A stretch of DNA of 64,000 nucleotides. Origin: Fasciola hepatica (taxonomy: Eukaryota; Platyhelminthes; Trematoda; Plagiorchiida; Fasciolidae). The DNA lies in the NCBI GenBank assembly GCA_948099385.1, contig CANUEZ040000116.1, positions 12,463,001-12,527,000 of the forward strand, written 5' to 3'. A program made the position numbers and the translations under genes. The notes beneath the pieces are model-generated. The model was not told where the DNA came from and did not search any database. It was given only the letters and a program-made list of their open reading frames with translations. Positions 1-10,959 of the stretch are shown here, one piece after another; the stretch's first letter is position 1, and each line of letters opens with the position of its first letter.

Positions 1-591
1 TTCGCTCGAAACAACCATGGTCTGAAGGTGATGCGACTGTTCGAGTCTCGGGAGAGATCCACCAAGTATGTATAAAACAACCCGACAAAACAACTACACA
101 AAACTTCTTTGGATTTATAGTGGTGCTGTGAGCCTGGATGTCGCACGATATTGTATAAAAATCACTAGAAAATTTAAACCTTAGCCATATCTGCTACATC
201 TAAAAAATATCACATCTATCCGACGAAGTATTCCCCCCGTCATTTGCATGAATCTAACTCTGAATTTTTTCGGCTTAGTCGTTTCCACCATCAGGTGACT
301 AACTGTATTCAAGCTCAGCGAAGGCCCGCTTGTTCTCTCGGTTCCTAAATCATCATCCGATTTGCCCGGTTAGCGGACGAACAGCGAAATAGAGAATGAA
401 AACGACAAAGACGAAGGGGCCATCACCGTAATCGCAAAGCCAAACTTGTGTAGGTAGCCTGAAAAAGGTGACCCAACTTTCGGTCTGACAGATAAGAATG
501 CTCCTGATTTCAATCAGCTTTACAAGTGGTTCCTCAGTGCGCAATTCTTAATAACTATTTGCAAAAATACCTTTGATTCTCACAAATGAAT

Positions 592-819
592 TTAGAGCGA
601 AAAATTCAAAGACATCGGAGAAAGAGAATAATGCGCTTCAAAGGGATCTATTTCAGGAGCAGGTGAACAGAAGAAGCTTGAACTCGAATGAATTTCGGTG
701 ATAGCATTTCTTTCTTGCACTTGTGGAGAACTGCCTGTGGTAGAGGGTACATTGGGTGAGATGCTCATCTGATACGTAAAGTTGGAATGAAGTTCCTCTG
801 GGTAGTTTTGTGACAGCAT
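592..819 (-). CDS. putative terminal coding exon of an unidentified gene
   Basis: The minus strand carries an open frame of about 75 codons ending in TAA at 592-594. The product is rich in Ser, Pro and Thr and has balanced, protein-like composition, as expected of a disordered C-terminal tail. No domain is recognised. A plausible 3' splice acceptor (a cccag) lies inside the frame near 797, so the exon may start there and not at the first Met. It lies downstream, in minus orientation, of the exon candidate at 2714-3250, and the space between holds TE-1 fragments. The reading phases of the two do not match directly with the sites I chose, so another exon or different sites would be needed. The function is unknown. 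Confidence 0.3.
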   Translation of the reverse strand: MLSQNYPEELHSNFTYQMSISPNVPSTTGSSPQVQERNAITEIHSSSSFFCSPAPEIDPFEAHYSLSPMSLNFSL

Positions 820-1206
820 AGTTCATTAGGATAGGACGGTATGATAAATGGCCAGTATTGGAGAGAGTAAAATTCTATCAGTAACTGTCTTTGTGAACAG
901 AGTTTCCATTTTTGGGGGAAAGTGTAGAGGAAAGAAGCTGAAGCTGAAGATAACCGATAGATTGTATGCCAACCTTTTACGGTGTTTGATACCAGACAGT
1001 CTTTCTTTCTCAGATTTCAATTTCCTCGGCTGATCTGACTATTCAAAGAAGGGAAAAGGTCCAACTCCAAAATGATCGACAGAACACTAATTGATAACGT
1101 TGCTTCGAGAGACAACATATGAGGCCTCAAAAGCAAAATAGCGATGGTAAAAATAGGAATTATTATATATATTCCAGCTGAATAAATTTCGAGGTTATTA
1201 CAGTTT

Positions 1207-1712
1207 AGCCCATTTAACCACCAACTTTGCAATTCTGCCTGCTTTTAGTTTTGATTGCTATCTCGGAGCTTCGTCCATTTGAGGGTAGAATGATTAAAGG
1301 CATAAGACAAAAAAAAAATCGAAAACAAAGTAATAAACGGACTCAGAAAGACAAAGAAATAAACCGGATGCAACTACGTCACTGGCTGCTACACCAATCC
1401 ATTCAACTTAATGTCTCCAGCCATCCGATCGGCGGGTCTCGTGGACCCCGACCCGGAAGTCTCACACATACTACTTGGCCATGTTCACCGAATGAGGTTT
1501 TCATACCTTTTTGCCATGTCATGGACTGACCACCTCGACCAACCCTTCAACTACTTATTGGCTCGGAGATCAAAGTAAATCAAGGAGATCCACAGGTGGG
1601 TACACGTAAAACATGTCCCACCCAACTTACTCTGTGTGGACTCGGTACCTGCTCCGGTGGCCGTCATATGGTCCCTAACACCCTATGTCTAACCTTAGCG
1701 TCGCTGATACGG
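1207..1712 (-). mobile_element. TE-1 (RTE-like non-LTR) 3' fragment
   Basis: Read on the minus strand, this stretch matches the C-terminal pol region and 3' UTR of the TE-1 copies at 51638-52830 and 61490-63950. A shared run near 1517-1530 (catgtcatggactgacca on the plus strand) corresponds to the conserved GGQSMTW region of the element. The tail near 1207-1290 matches the 3' UTR seen at 9180-9365. The copy is 5'-truncated near 1712 and has no intact frame. The plus-strand frames at 1227-1529 and 1596-1895 are antisense shadows. Confidence 0.65.
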
Positions 1713-1899
1713 AAGCCATTAGAAAACCTTCACCAGCTGAACCATATTATCACCACTGATCATCATATCGAAAAGTACAGACAGTTGACGGAACCCATCA
1801 CGACGGAACTGGATTTTGATGTGGCATATCTACACAACCAAAAGAGCTATCTACTCGTGAAAGCTTCCTTAGACCGGAGATATTATCATACTTAACAGG

Positions 1900-2530
1900 T
1901 CAATCGGAGGAGGCCAGATATAATTCAATCTCAGTGAACCAAACGATGAGAAAAATCTGATTTTGTGCTCCCGTGGATAAGACATTTTAGCGAATGAACA
2001 TGGAGGTAAATAGTTTATCGGGAAAAAATTCACCAGTAGATGAGCCTTGGACTGAATATCTGGGAAGTCCTGTCGATGGCAGGACATATTACCGCACTTC
2101 ACTGGGCACCAAATGCGTGCAAAAACTGGGAAATTCCCCTGCCAAAACGATGTTACCTCGCCCACATTCCGCTTATTGCTTTCGGCAGATGGAGTAAAGG
2201 ACCGGATCCGAAAGTGGATCATTAATTATTGCGTCATCAAAGACAACTCCTAGAAATATCAACCGGGTCTCATGTGATACTCAGGAATTTCTTTCACGAG
2301 TGTTTTGGTCACTTTTCCTTGCCGAGTTAACGCCCTACCTTCTTGTGGGTCAGACAGTCGAGTTGCAGGCTTCTTTAGCTTTCCCAGAGAAGTCGTTCGG
2401 CGGGGTGGACATTCACGAAGCATTGTCTTCTCAAAACCTACAGAAACCTCGTAGTAAAAAGTTCAACTAATCTACTTTCTGTTGATGTAAGATCAATACA
2501 AAACCCCACGGGTAGTTGCAGCTTAGAACG
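1900..2530 (+). mobile_element. TE-1 5' region fragment
   Basis: This segment aligns by eye with 47810-48430, the region upstream of the endonuclease in the main TE-1 copy. Shared blocks include cttcactgggca, ccacattccgctt and a stretch around aggtctca(c/t)gtga. It is therefore a 5' UTR or 5' coding fragment that has lost everything downstream, which is unusual because non-LTR copies normally lose their 5' end. It probably lies in an intron between the minus-strand exon candidates at 592 and 2714. Confidence 0.6.
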
Positions 2531-2713
2531 TTAATATTATTTCCGCAATCAGGACCCTGAATAAAAAAATTAAATCACGGCTGGTCAGTTAGCCTAACTC
2601 GGTTGGTGCTTCCGCATTTATTGAATCAGCTTCAGAAGAACATACCATTACCGAGTAAAGACCTATATCACCAGTGAGAATTCTCCAAAAAACATAACGC
2701 AAAACAACCTACT

Positions 2714-3250
2714 TTGCATTCAGTCCAGTCAACTTGTTCCGTGTCATTCCTTTCAGATCTGTTTGTTGCAAATTTCCGCCCAGGGCTGAGTCTCGAGAAG
2801 ATGAGGAATTGGGCAACGAGTCAGTCTGAGAAGAGTCTGCAGTGGTCAAAGAGGAAGTGGACAATAAAGAATCAGGGCGAGTTTGATTTGCTTGCACCGT
2901 TGTCTCACTCGTGACTGTCTGATGGTGAAGCTGCTGGTGTTGTTTATGAGGATGAGGATGATAGTGATGGGATTGATTTTGGTCCGTTCCCTGTGTTTGT
3001 GTGGCCGCGGAGACGGATTCAAGTGGAGGTACGCTAGACCAGTACAGTGAGCTATCACGAGGCTGTTCGGTCGAACGCGCGCGAGGAGAGTATATTGTAC
3101 CGGGAGCTTCATAGACACCTTGACAGAGAGGAAGACCCGGGTGCCATATATCGCCATTGGATGCCATGTGCCCAGGAACTGTCTTCCTTTGCGGTTGGTC
3201 GGGTTTTGAATCTCCACAGCTCACAAAAAGAGCTTCTGTTGTGCGACTGC
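2714..3250 (-). CDS. putative internal coding exon, Ser/Gln/His-rich
   Basis: The minus strand is open for about 178 codons. A good acceptor precedes it: a pyrimidine-rich tract ending in tttacag at about 3251-3257. A weaker donor (AAA|GTAGGT) follows near 2713. With these sites the exon starts by completing a codon with two bases and ends after two bases of a codon. The product begins with a mixed region, passes through a His/Gln-rich stretch (HHYHPHPHKQHQQLHHQ) and ends in a Ser/Thr-rich segment, which is typical of disordered linkers in regulatory proteins. No conserved domain is recognised. The frame has no ATG-based start, as expected of an internal exon. A shorter plus-strand frame at 3047-3256 overlaps it and is judged less likely. 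Confidence 0.45.
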
Positions 3251-3257
3251 CTGTAAA

Positions 3258-5850
3258 TGGAGTAACGAAGAAGGTATAAAAGTGAAATTAAAAAAGTCAA
3301 AGTGAGTTCCTCCCCAAACTCTTTGAGATTCAGTTGAAGGTCTTTGTCGGATGAATAAACCGATGCTCATGACCACGAAATGAGACTGACGGCAGAGTTA
3401 AATTAGGAAAAACATACCAAACCAGTGAAGGCCATCCGACCTTCCATGAGTGCCAACTTACCTTTGCAAAATTGTCATATCCACAGAAAAGCAAATAAAT
3501 ACTACTGATAAAAACGTATTATGATACACCACAACAGTGCCGAACTTAATGTCGTTAGTCGGGAATAAGTGGGGAATTTTCCCCCTTTTATTGTTCACTA
3601 AAGTCACTGGTTTGGTCTAACTGTCAGGTAATAATAAACTGCTCCCAATAACAAATGGAAGCCTATTGTATTCAGCGGTATTGATTGAACGGACTGCAAG
3701 TTTATTCTCAGTCCAGTAATTCGATGGTAGTGGGGATCACTAACTCCGTCAGTTTTGATAACAGGAGTGTATGAGAAATTCCAGTTTCAGTTTATTCAAC
3801 CATTAACCTCACAATGCAGTGCGCTGAATCAAGTTGCATTTGAAGAAGGGAAAGAGTTGTAGACCAGATCACCATAAACCGCAGAAGAACTAACTGGGAT
3901 CTATTATGACAGGCCTCATGCCAATATTGTTGCGGACGGCTTAGGTTTCAGACGACTATCATCTCTAGTAGGTGAACAGAGTTAATGTAAGGACTCATTT
4001 CTGTGCACTAGTTGGAATAATCAAGCTTCTCCCTTCGGTCTACAGTGACATTCGGAGAAAACAAATCACTTCAGGTGCTTTGGTCCTGTTGCCACATAGG
4101 GTATCTTCTAGTGTAGCTTCCAACTGCTTCGACGGATCACAGGCATTTTACAGTTTGTGTTGTGTAAGCCATCCTGCACGCGGTTCTTCTGCCAGTTTGA
4201 TTCCGCATTATTAGAAGGCGGGTTTTAGCCGACAACGTTGTTCTGCATGTGAATTCTGTACCATGCCGCCACTCCCTTGTTTTGATCCTCACTGAATCAC
4301 GGAGAGATGAAGCCAACTGAGGACTTTCAAACATGCCTGTTCCCCTATTCCGCCCACACATGGGTGGCACAATAAAAATCGTAATTCAAACGAAGGGTTA
4401 AATTTCGATTTCAAATACAAGTGTTTCTTTCACCGGGTCTGTTTGCATCCCATTTATAATTATTTATGAATTCAATAGCATTGCACACATGAGCTAATGA
4501 TAAACTAACTGATCGTTTGAACAAATGACAGATGCCATCCCTGATTTAAGAAATAACATTTTCGTGGTAATTCGCACATTTGAGTGTTTGTTCGTTATAC
4601 ACCTCGACGGACACGTACGATTAGATGTTTATTGCTAAACTCTCTCTCTCAGTCTGTCGGTGTGTATCTTAGTTGTTGCAGGAATGTAAAAGCTTAAATG
4701 AAGAAAGGAAGAAAGGCAGAAAGAAAAGATCTATCGCGCATAAAGGCAGAATCATTGAGGCTCGGAGTTAAGTCGGGTTTGAAGTTCAACCCGCATCGTG
4801 TTGTCAGTCACGTTCTTCGCACTAACTTCTGAGGCCAAGGTATTTGAACACAATGATAACAAAAATGTTCGTTTCTCCAATGGTGGTGGAGGGAGGTATT
4901 CTACCCTGTCTGGTCAAACATGTAAACCAGTGGTAGCTAGCGTACGTTTTATACACGCCTGAAGGCGCGGACAGCGTAACAATAAAGAACCCCCTCCGTA
5001 CCCTGACTATAGGTTTGGTCGTGGTGACATACATAAAAGTAACTGGAAATGGATAATCGATATGGCTCCGTGGAGTGTGTGTGTGTGAGGAAGTGTGTTC
5101 AGAGGTCATATCGGCTTTGTTTTGTGTACATTGTCATACTTGAATCCGAAAAACAGACTCAACAAACGTATGCCAAACATGACACACTAGTGTTCACCCG
5201 TCTCACTGGTCACATGTTCTCGTGAAGGTATACCGGCTACTCCACAGAGTGCGGTGATTGCGTTTTGAGAACAGAATAAAGAAATCGAGGATAAACTTGA
5301 GGATCACTGATTAGGCCGAAGATCTTTGAGACGGAAACAGTAGGTAATAATATGGATCTATTCATCTTCTTTGATTAGATGAAACGAAACTTGTATAAAT
5401 CTAAAGCAAACGGGCAAGCCGAGGGATGAGACCGAAATCAAAACAGTGACAAGGCAATCCGCTGTCAAAGTGGGCTGTCCAGCCAGAGAAGATGCTCGAA
5501 ATTCAGATCCTATGCAGGCAGCTTATGGGCACTAAAGTACAAATATAGGACGTGTTGCGCAGAAAGCCCGCGTGCACTGTTCGTTCCTGGTTCTGACCAA
5601 CGGCGAAAACACAAAAGCTCAGCTACTTACACACGTTGATGATTAGCTTACTCCACTCTCTCACTTATTGAAACACTTCGACTCAGGCCAGTCTATTCGT
5701 ATTTACCTAAATATTGTACCCATTTATGAAATCTTGCTTATTTTTCTGTTTTTATTTTTATGTGTAATGATCGAATTGTCGGTTTGCTGCGTGTACCAGT
5801 TCTTCATACAACAAAATCTGGGGTCATGTTAATTACAAACGTCATCCGAC
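3258..5850. other. no recognisable gene
   Basis: Only short open frames without convincing splice sites or domains are seen. A purine-rich run (gaaagaaggaaagaaaggc type) lies near 4698-4730 and a short GT run near 5078-5090. Nothing else was identified. Confidence 0.5.
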
Positions 5851-5851
5851 A

Positions 5852-6115
5852 GTGATATGACTCGGTGTGCGAAAGTGTTATTGATCAGTCCACGAGATGG
5901 GCTAGGTTCACGAAGAGCAACAAATGTACGAAAAAGAGGTCCAACGGATTCAACACCAACATCCCAAAGCCGGTACCGCTTCAGAAACGCTCCACTGACT
6001 AATGTGCGCCCTCCAAACAACCCCCATGCGAAAATGATACAATTTGTTCTTGCCGTAATCACAGGAGTCGAACTGAAGGATACCCTACTCACGAACCAAA
6101 AAAGTAGCTGGATAG
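5852..6115 (+). CDS. possible internal exon
   Basis: The plus strand is open from a candidate acceptor (catccgacag) at about 5851 to a strong donor (GGATA|GTAAGT) at 6116. The product is about 88 residues, basic in its first two thirds and hydrophobic near residues 60-70. No domain is recognised. The minus strand is also open across the same bases (5829-6092) with a comparably protein-like product, so the strand is uncertain. The call rests only on the canonical donor and the open frame. Confidence 0.22.
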
Positions 6116-6641
6116 TAAGTGTATGTCTTTTGCTGAATTCCGCTTTCAGCTAGGATCTATAATAAATGGACTCACACATTATAACCTGAAGCACCTCTAT
6201 AGACAAAGTAACAAACCTTGGCCGCGTACATTGTTGGTCGAGTGACTACAGGACGGAATGTGTTCCGAAAGCGAGGGCTTCAACTGCTGAGTGCGAACGA
6301 TGGTAGACGAAATGGGCTTGGGTGGTGAGATACGAAAAGCTAAAGAGATAATGTTTGTAGTATTTACCTAAAGGGCAACAGAGGGTCATGCTACGGTATG
6401 AGACTTATTTGATCCTTTCTAGGGTACCTAAGCGATGGTGTCCACCCTCCGGCATCCAGAGATGTTCATAAGAGGTTGAGCAGTGGTCAGAGAGGTCGAC
6501 AATGATAGGGAACAGTGTTGCCACGTTATTTTAGTGCGGTCGGCGATAACTCCCCAGGACCACATTATTTAGCACAACGTGATTCACCATATGGTGTGTA
6601 CCTTGAAAACCCAAAATTCTGCTACACATACTCATATAGTA

Positions 6642-7005
6642 GCCAAGGTCTGTAGGTTGTTTAACTGAAAGCCTTCTTTGTACTTAGGCCCCCGCAGAGA
6701 AGCCGTCAAGCGTAGATGTCACTCAATTTGCCGGAAACGCTCTGCTGACATTTGAAGCCAGTATCAGAAGAGCGCTATATCACGTAGTGTATACCCATTT
6801 GAGATCCAACTCGGATGGCCTTGTAGTTAAGGTGTTCGACCCGCAATCGTTCTCCTAGGGTTCGGGTCCCAGTTGGGGCTCGTTGGATGATTCCGAACAA
6901 GGATAATACAGATGTGCAATGCTTCCATGGTTTTCAATGGTTTAGACGTTCGTAATGCATGGTCAATCATATTAGGTAAAAATCTGATCTACTACTCATG
7001 TTCGT
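6642..7005 (+). repeat. repeat A copy 1 (tRNA-headed SINE-like unit)
   Basis: This is a full unit of the family also seen at 47270 and 54714. It begins with a conserved block (gtctgtaggttgtt), followed by a tRNA-like stretch. That has an A-box-like element (tggccttgtagttaagg, about 6815-6831) and a B-box-like element (ggttcgggtccc, about 6859-6870) at tRNA-like spacing. The 3' part contains the shared blocks aacaaggat, ggttttcaatgg and a terminal (c)tactact. These are the hallmarks of an internal RNA polymerase III promoter. It carries no coding frame. Confidence 0.7.
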
Positions 7006-7219
7006 ATGATTCGTCAAGACCAAGATGAACACTTCTGTGGCACGGGTAGCAGAGAGGTATGATTTACTCATAAACATCTAGCGGTCACTCGGAAAATATT
7101 TCTTATTTCTCTGCTCTTCACCTGAATTCTAAATGGTTGGGAGAAGACAAAAGTCCGTGAACGAGAAATCATACCTTATTATAACGATAATAACTTAGAG
7201 ATAGGGAAGAATAGAGGAG

Positions 7220-7805
7220 CTACTCTCAAGCCTTAGCATTTTCCTCACTTATCTATTTTCAAAGCTCTTACATTTTGTCAAACGAAGCAATGCTCTCCTT
7301 CAACAGTACTCGTGATATCTTTAAGATTGATGAGAGCTATGTCTCTGAGACACCGAACCTCAGTGATAACACTTCCCTTCCCAGAAATGAACTTGGCTTC
7401 TCGTTTCATTTTTTGCGCGTGGGGTGATCTGTTGTCCAGTGCTCTTGTTCAGGCTGAATTCGGTATCGCCCCGAGCGTGAAAACAAAACTTGTACTGCTC
7501 GACTGGGCCCAAGTCTGCAGCCGTCTGTTTTCAGTTTGTTTGGATGGCTCTGTGCATCTCAACAGTAATAGACGGAAGAGTTGACCGTTTGTCGTTTCTG
7601 TGTATGCAGCTCTTCTGAAGTCAAAACTGACTTCTACTATGACTTGTTTCAACTGCTGCTCAGCTGGTGCTCTACTAACTCAGTGGTTGTTGCCGGCTGT
7701 TACAGCGACCGATTCGGAAGCCTGGTTGAAACAGAAAGGCAAATAGCAGACCGGTTTGCCATTCCAGCCGATCCAGACTATAACGCTGATTGGCCTATCT
7801 AGTTA
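7220..7805 (+). pseudogene. TE-1 endonuclease remnant
   Basis: Two plus-strand frames (7312-7584 and 7581-7802) together cover part of an APE-type endonuclease homologous to the copy at 48500-49330. Shared features are the LLDW-SxL segment with LDGSVHLNSN, then a (V)VVAG block where the catalytic GDFNA motif should be, then ETERQ and IPAD. The motif has decayed to GCYSD, and a frame change separates the two halves, so it cannot be active. The copy stops near 7805. The 3' tail of the same family appears at 9180-9365 in the same orientation, so both may be remains of one element that lost its centre. Confidence 0.7.
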
Positions 7806-8102
7806 TTTGTGAACAAGGATTTTTCCTAGTGAGCGTAAATTTCACGAACTGTGAGCGTCATTGACTAACTTGGCATCCTCTTGAACCCTCAGAGCTTTGG
7901 ACTCAGATCAGCCACATTGCTATCGAATATTGCTGACTCGAATCACTTCGAGGATAGTCCCTCAGTATGCTACACGTTTGTGACCACTGACTGCCTTCTT
8001 GTCCACGGGCATCTCTAGCATATTTCTTCTCGGTGGACAAACCAATGCCAAAGTCAGCTATCCGTATACTTGCTACTGCATAACAACCATCGATCTGTTT
8101 TC

Positions 8103-8103
8103 T

Positions 8104-8149
<46 letters not shown>
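8103..8149. repeat. (AT)n microsatellite
   Basis: About 23 uninterrupted AT dinucleotides lie in non-coding sequence. Confidence 0.95.
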
Positions 8150-8764
8150 GCCAGACTTAATTATCCATCAGATTATCGAGGCAGTCCAATGCACAGGACC
8201 CAGATGAATGATGGAAGGAAATCATGAAGGTCTAATTTATGGCTGACCGTGTTGCTCAAGGCCTAAGAAATGGACACACGGAAACGATGGATATATGCAT
8301 CATCAGTTACAGTGTTAGAAGCGCGCTGATCGATTTCTTCGGGTTCCTGATAGGAATAGGCACGGAGATGGTTTAAACCCTGAGTCGGAGCCTGAGAAAT
8401 GACTGTGGGCAGTGGCGAGTTGCGAAGTGTATGGAGGTAGAAGAAGGTGCCGCCGTTGGTAATAGTCGCAACCTTGTTTGTCTAATTAGAAATGAATGTC
8501 CACTAGATTGTTCTCGAGTACTATCTTTTGTCGCTCATCTGAAGTTTGTGAACACTACACAAGCAAGAACCAAGCTGGGTTTAGTCGTGGTCTAGGTTGT
8601 ATTGATCACAGCTTTTGAGCACGAATACGGTGGTGGGGCGGATCAGGCACGAGGAGAACGAAGTAAATTTGCATTATCGTCATCCTAACAAATTCTACTT
8701 TTCAGCCTTGATTGGTTTCGGTGTGAATAGCAAGAGGTTGCATGTTTACAAAGTAAACCATTGA

Positions 8765-8910
8765 CAGCCAGCCTGGATAGTGTTCGACTCACAGTCGCTC
8801 ATTCCGGGTTCGAGTCCCAGTTGGGGTTCGGTGGATGTGCATGGCTGATGGTTCCTAACAAGGATAAAACAGCTGCACAGTGCTTCCACAACTTTCAATG
8901 GCTCGAACAC
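8765..8910 (+). repeat. repeat A copy 2 (tRNA-like half and tail)
   Basis: It contains the B-box-like ggttcgagtccc (about 8808-8819), then the family's conserved 3' part with gtggatgtgcatgg, ctgatggttcctaacaagg and acagctgcacagtgc. The upstream half present in copies 1, 3 and 5 is missing or too diverged to see. Confidence 0.7.
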
Positions 8911-9179
8911 AATTGACTGATTTATTGAAGATACTTGAAGAAGATCAACTGCAAACTGTCAACGTCGTTGTTTTTACTCTGCTCGTTTCGTCTATTTTAT
9001 TTGAAATAATAAAGTTTATTAAAGATACAGTGTGAAGAATGTGGACTAAGCAGAATTCAGTTGCCTTAATATGTAGAACGAAAGTTCAACAAGACTGTAA
9101 TCATCTCACTTTTCAAACTAGGAATGAAAATTTGATTAGCTCCAAGGTAATCTTTTCTGTTTGGTCCATGAACTTGCAT

Positions 9180-9365
9180 TCAGGCTCTTTCTTAGTATTC
9201 TGATTTCGGCTTCTGACTTTGTTTTTGACTTTTATCACCTTATGCATCTATCCATTCTGCCCTCGGCTGGACGATACTGCGAGGCAGCAACCGAAATCAA
9301 ATTCGGAGTTCAGAATAGCGAGGTTAATGGTTGAATCAACTGAAGTGAACTGCATTGTTCCCTTT
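9180..9365 (+). mobile_element. TE-1 3' tail fragment
   Basis: This matches the last 180 bases of the TE-1 copy at 52660-52830. Shared blocks include ctggacgata(c)tg, gcaaccgaaa and gcgaggtta-tggttgaat. It is a heavily 5'-truncated copy with only the 3' UTR. Confidence 0.6.
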
Positions 9366-9547
9366 GGGATTACAGATTAAAATGGAAAGGAGGACCGCGC
9401 ATCGGTAGAAGAATTCATTACCCATGGAATACCGTTTCTCTCCGAATTCCTTGTAACCCCAACAACTCAGTATTATTCAAAAGGTTTGTGTATACGAATC
9501 ACTCGTGGGCAGCTTCATTGGTAGGAGAAAAAAGTAATTCACTTGAT

Positions 9548-9673
9548 GAAAAAGTCGGTAATTTTGTTATTTTGGTTGCGTAATCGTACTTTGAATGACC
9601 GGGTCAGGTCAACTTGATGACCTGGTCACTCAAAGTACATTTAGATAACCGAAATGCAAAACTACTGGCTTTC
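9548..9673. repeat. 125-bp imperfect palindrome (foldback)
   Basis: The left arm (about 9548-9610) and right arm (about 9613-9673) are reverse complements with few mismatches. The inner 21 bp (gtactttgaatgaccgggtca against its partner) differ at two positions. The outer parts (agtcggtaattttg against the complement of caaaactactggct) also pair with small gaps. The loop is only a few bases. It could be a miniature foldback element or a hairpin-encoding locus. No gene is seen in it. Confidence 0.75.
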
Positions 9674-9679
9674 AACGAA

Positions 9680-10475
9680 GCTACTCTGATCATGACAGAA
9701 AACCCCCTGTTCGGACACAGGAATAATCATTCCAAATAAAGTTGTTGTTGTTATCGTTGTTTCTTGAATTTGTACAAAAATCATAGCCGTGACTGCAGTG
9801 CTACTGTATTTTTGTGACTGAAAGCTTCGTAGGAATTTAAATTCAAATTTTAGTGATGCTTAGCTCAGTTCACTGGCTATCTGGATGACTATTTGAGCAT
9901 GTAAATCTTCTCGCTGATTGAAATGAATCAAGAAGAGAGCGCTCAGTCGAAACACCACTCCCAAATTTATCTCTAATTGGACCATCTTCGTTATTGGCCC
10001 CAATGAACAACGGGCAGTCGGCTTCCCGAGTTTCATTCACACTTTCTTCTTGACTAGATCAGGAAAGCTGTTGCCCCTAATAACCAAAACAACCATTAAG
10101 CCCACCGCTGTTGTGTTGTGCAAGCTCAAGATTGTTTTGAACCGCAAACTCCAAAATATGCAGCTTCGCTTCCTAAAAACTGTCTTTGGAATTGGTCTGA
10201 GCAGACTCGTGAGACTGGATCGTTGGAAAGGTCCTGTTTAATTGTTGTATACCGGTGATACATATATCCATCGGCAAAACGGACCGGTAACCGTCACGAT
10301 GGATATTCGAAGCTATAGACTAATACGAACCACAAAGAATGATCGTATTATCACGTGGAATGGACCATCGTGACTCCAAGTTGAGAAGTGGAGAACAGTA
10401 GCGAGAAAACAAAAAGCCCAATTGTTTAGTACTAGTACCGATCCCGGCCACACCGGGCTCTTCCCATCGACTACC
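9680..10475. other. no recognisable gene
   Basis: A short plus-strand frame (10050-10241) has no identifiable domain or splice signals. An AATAAA followed by a (GTT)n run near 9737-9755 resembles a retroelement 3' end but could not be assigned to a family. Confidence 0.4.
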
Positions 10476-10479
10476 CATG

Positions 10480-10910
10480 GCTTAGATTTAGTTCACTTAC
10501 TCCAGTCATAATCCTCCCACTTCCGTGCTCTTATCTTGTTTGTTACTCACAGCATCGCCCACCCGAAAGCAAAACGAATAGAAGGATGGAAAACAAACTG
10601 ACAGAACCAAGGTTATAAGAAAAAATCAAGGAGATCACCAAAGGGCTTCAATACAACTACATTGCTGACCGCTGCACTTAGATATGTCACCCACTGTCTC
10701 GAACCACACCGGGGTCGTGTCTCGTAGATCCAAAACCCAGAAGCCTAACACGGTCTAAGTAGCCAAGTCCATCGGTTGAGGTCCTCATATCTTTACCACA
10801 CATCATGGACTGGCGACATGGACCCATCCTTCAACATCTAGCTGCCCCGGGGTACAGTGTACAACGAGGAAGTCTATCCGGGGCACGCTTAACGTATATC
10901 ACAGTTATCT
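10480..10910 (-). mobile_element. TE-1 3' fragment
   Basis: Read on the minus strand it repeats the same C-terminal and 3' UTR segment as 1207-1712 and 61490-61950. Shared plus-strand blocks are catcatggactgg, acccatccttcaac and gaggaagtctatc, and a diverged 3' UTR lies near 10500-10580. There is no intact frame. Confidence 0.6.
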
Positions 10911-10959
10911 CATCATGTTCGGATTCATCCCTCAAATTTCATGTTTATCCGACGTAGTT

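Noticed and set aside
1227..1895. Two plus-strand frames of about 100 codons
   Set aside because: The segment up to 1712 aligns in reverse with the TE-1 3' end at 52340-52830, so the frames are shadows; the rest has no support.
6815..6870. Possible true tRNA gene (A and B boxes present)
   Set aside because: The stems of a complete cloverleaf cannot be formed well, and the same sequence recurs as part of a longer repeat family.
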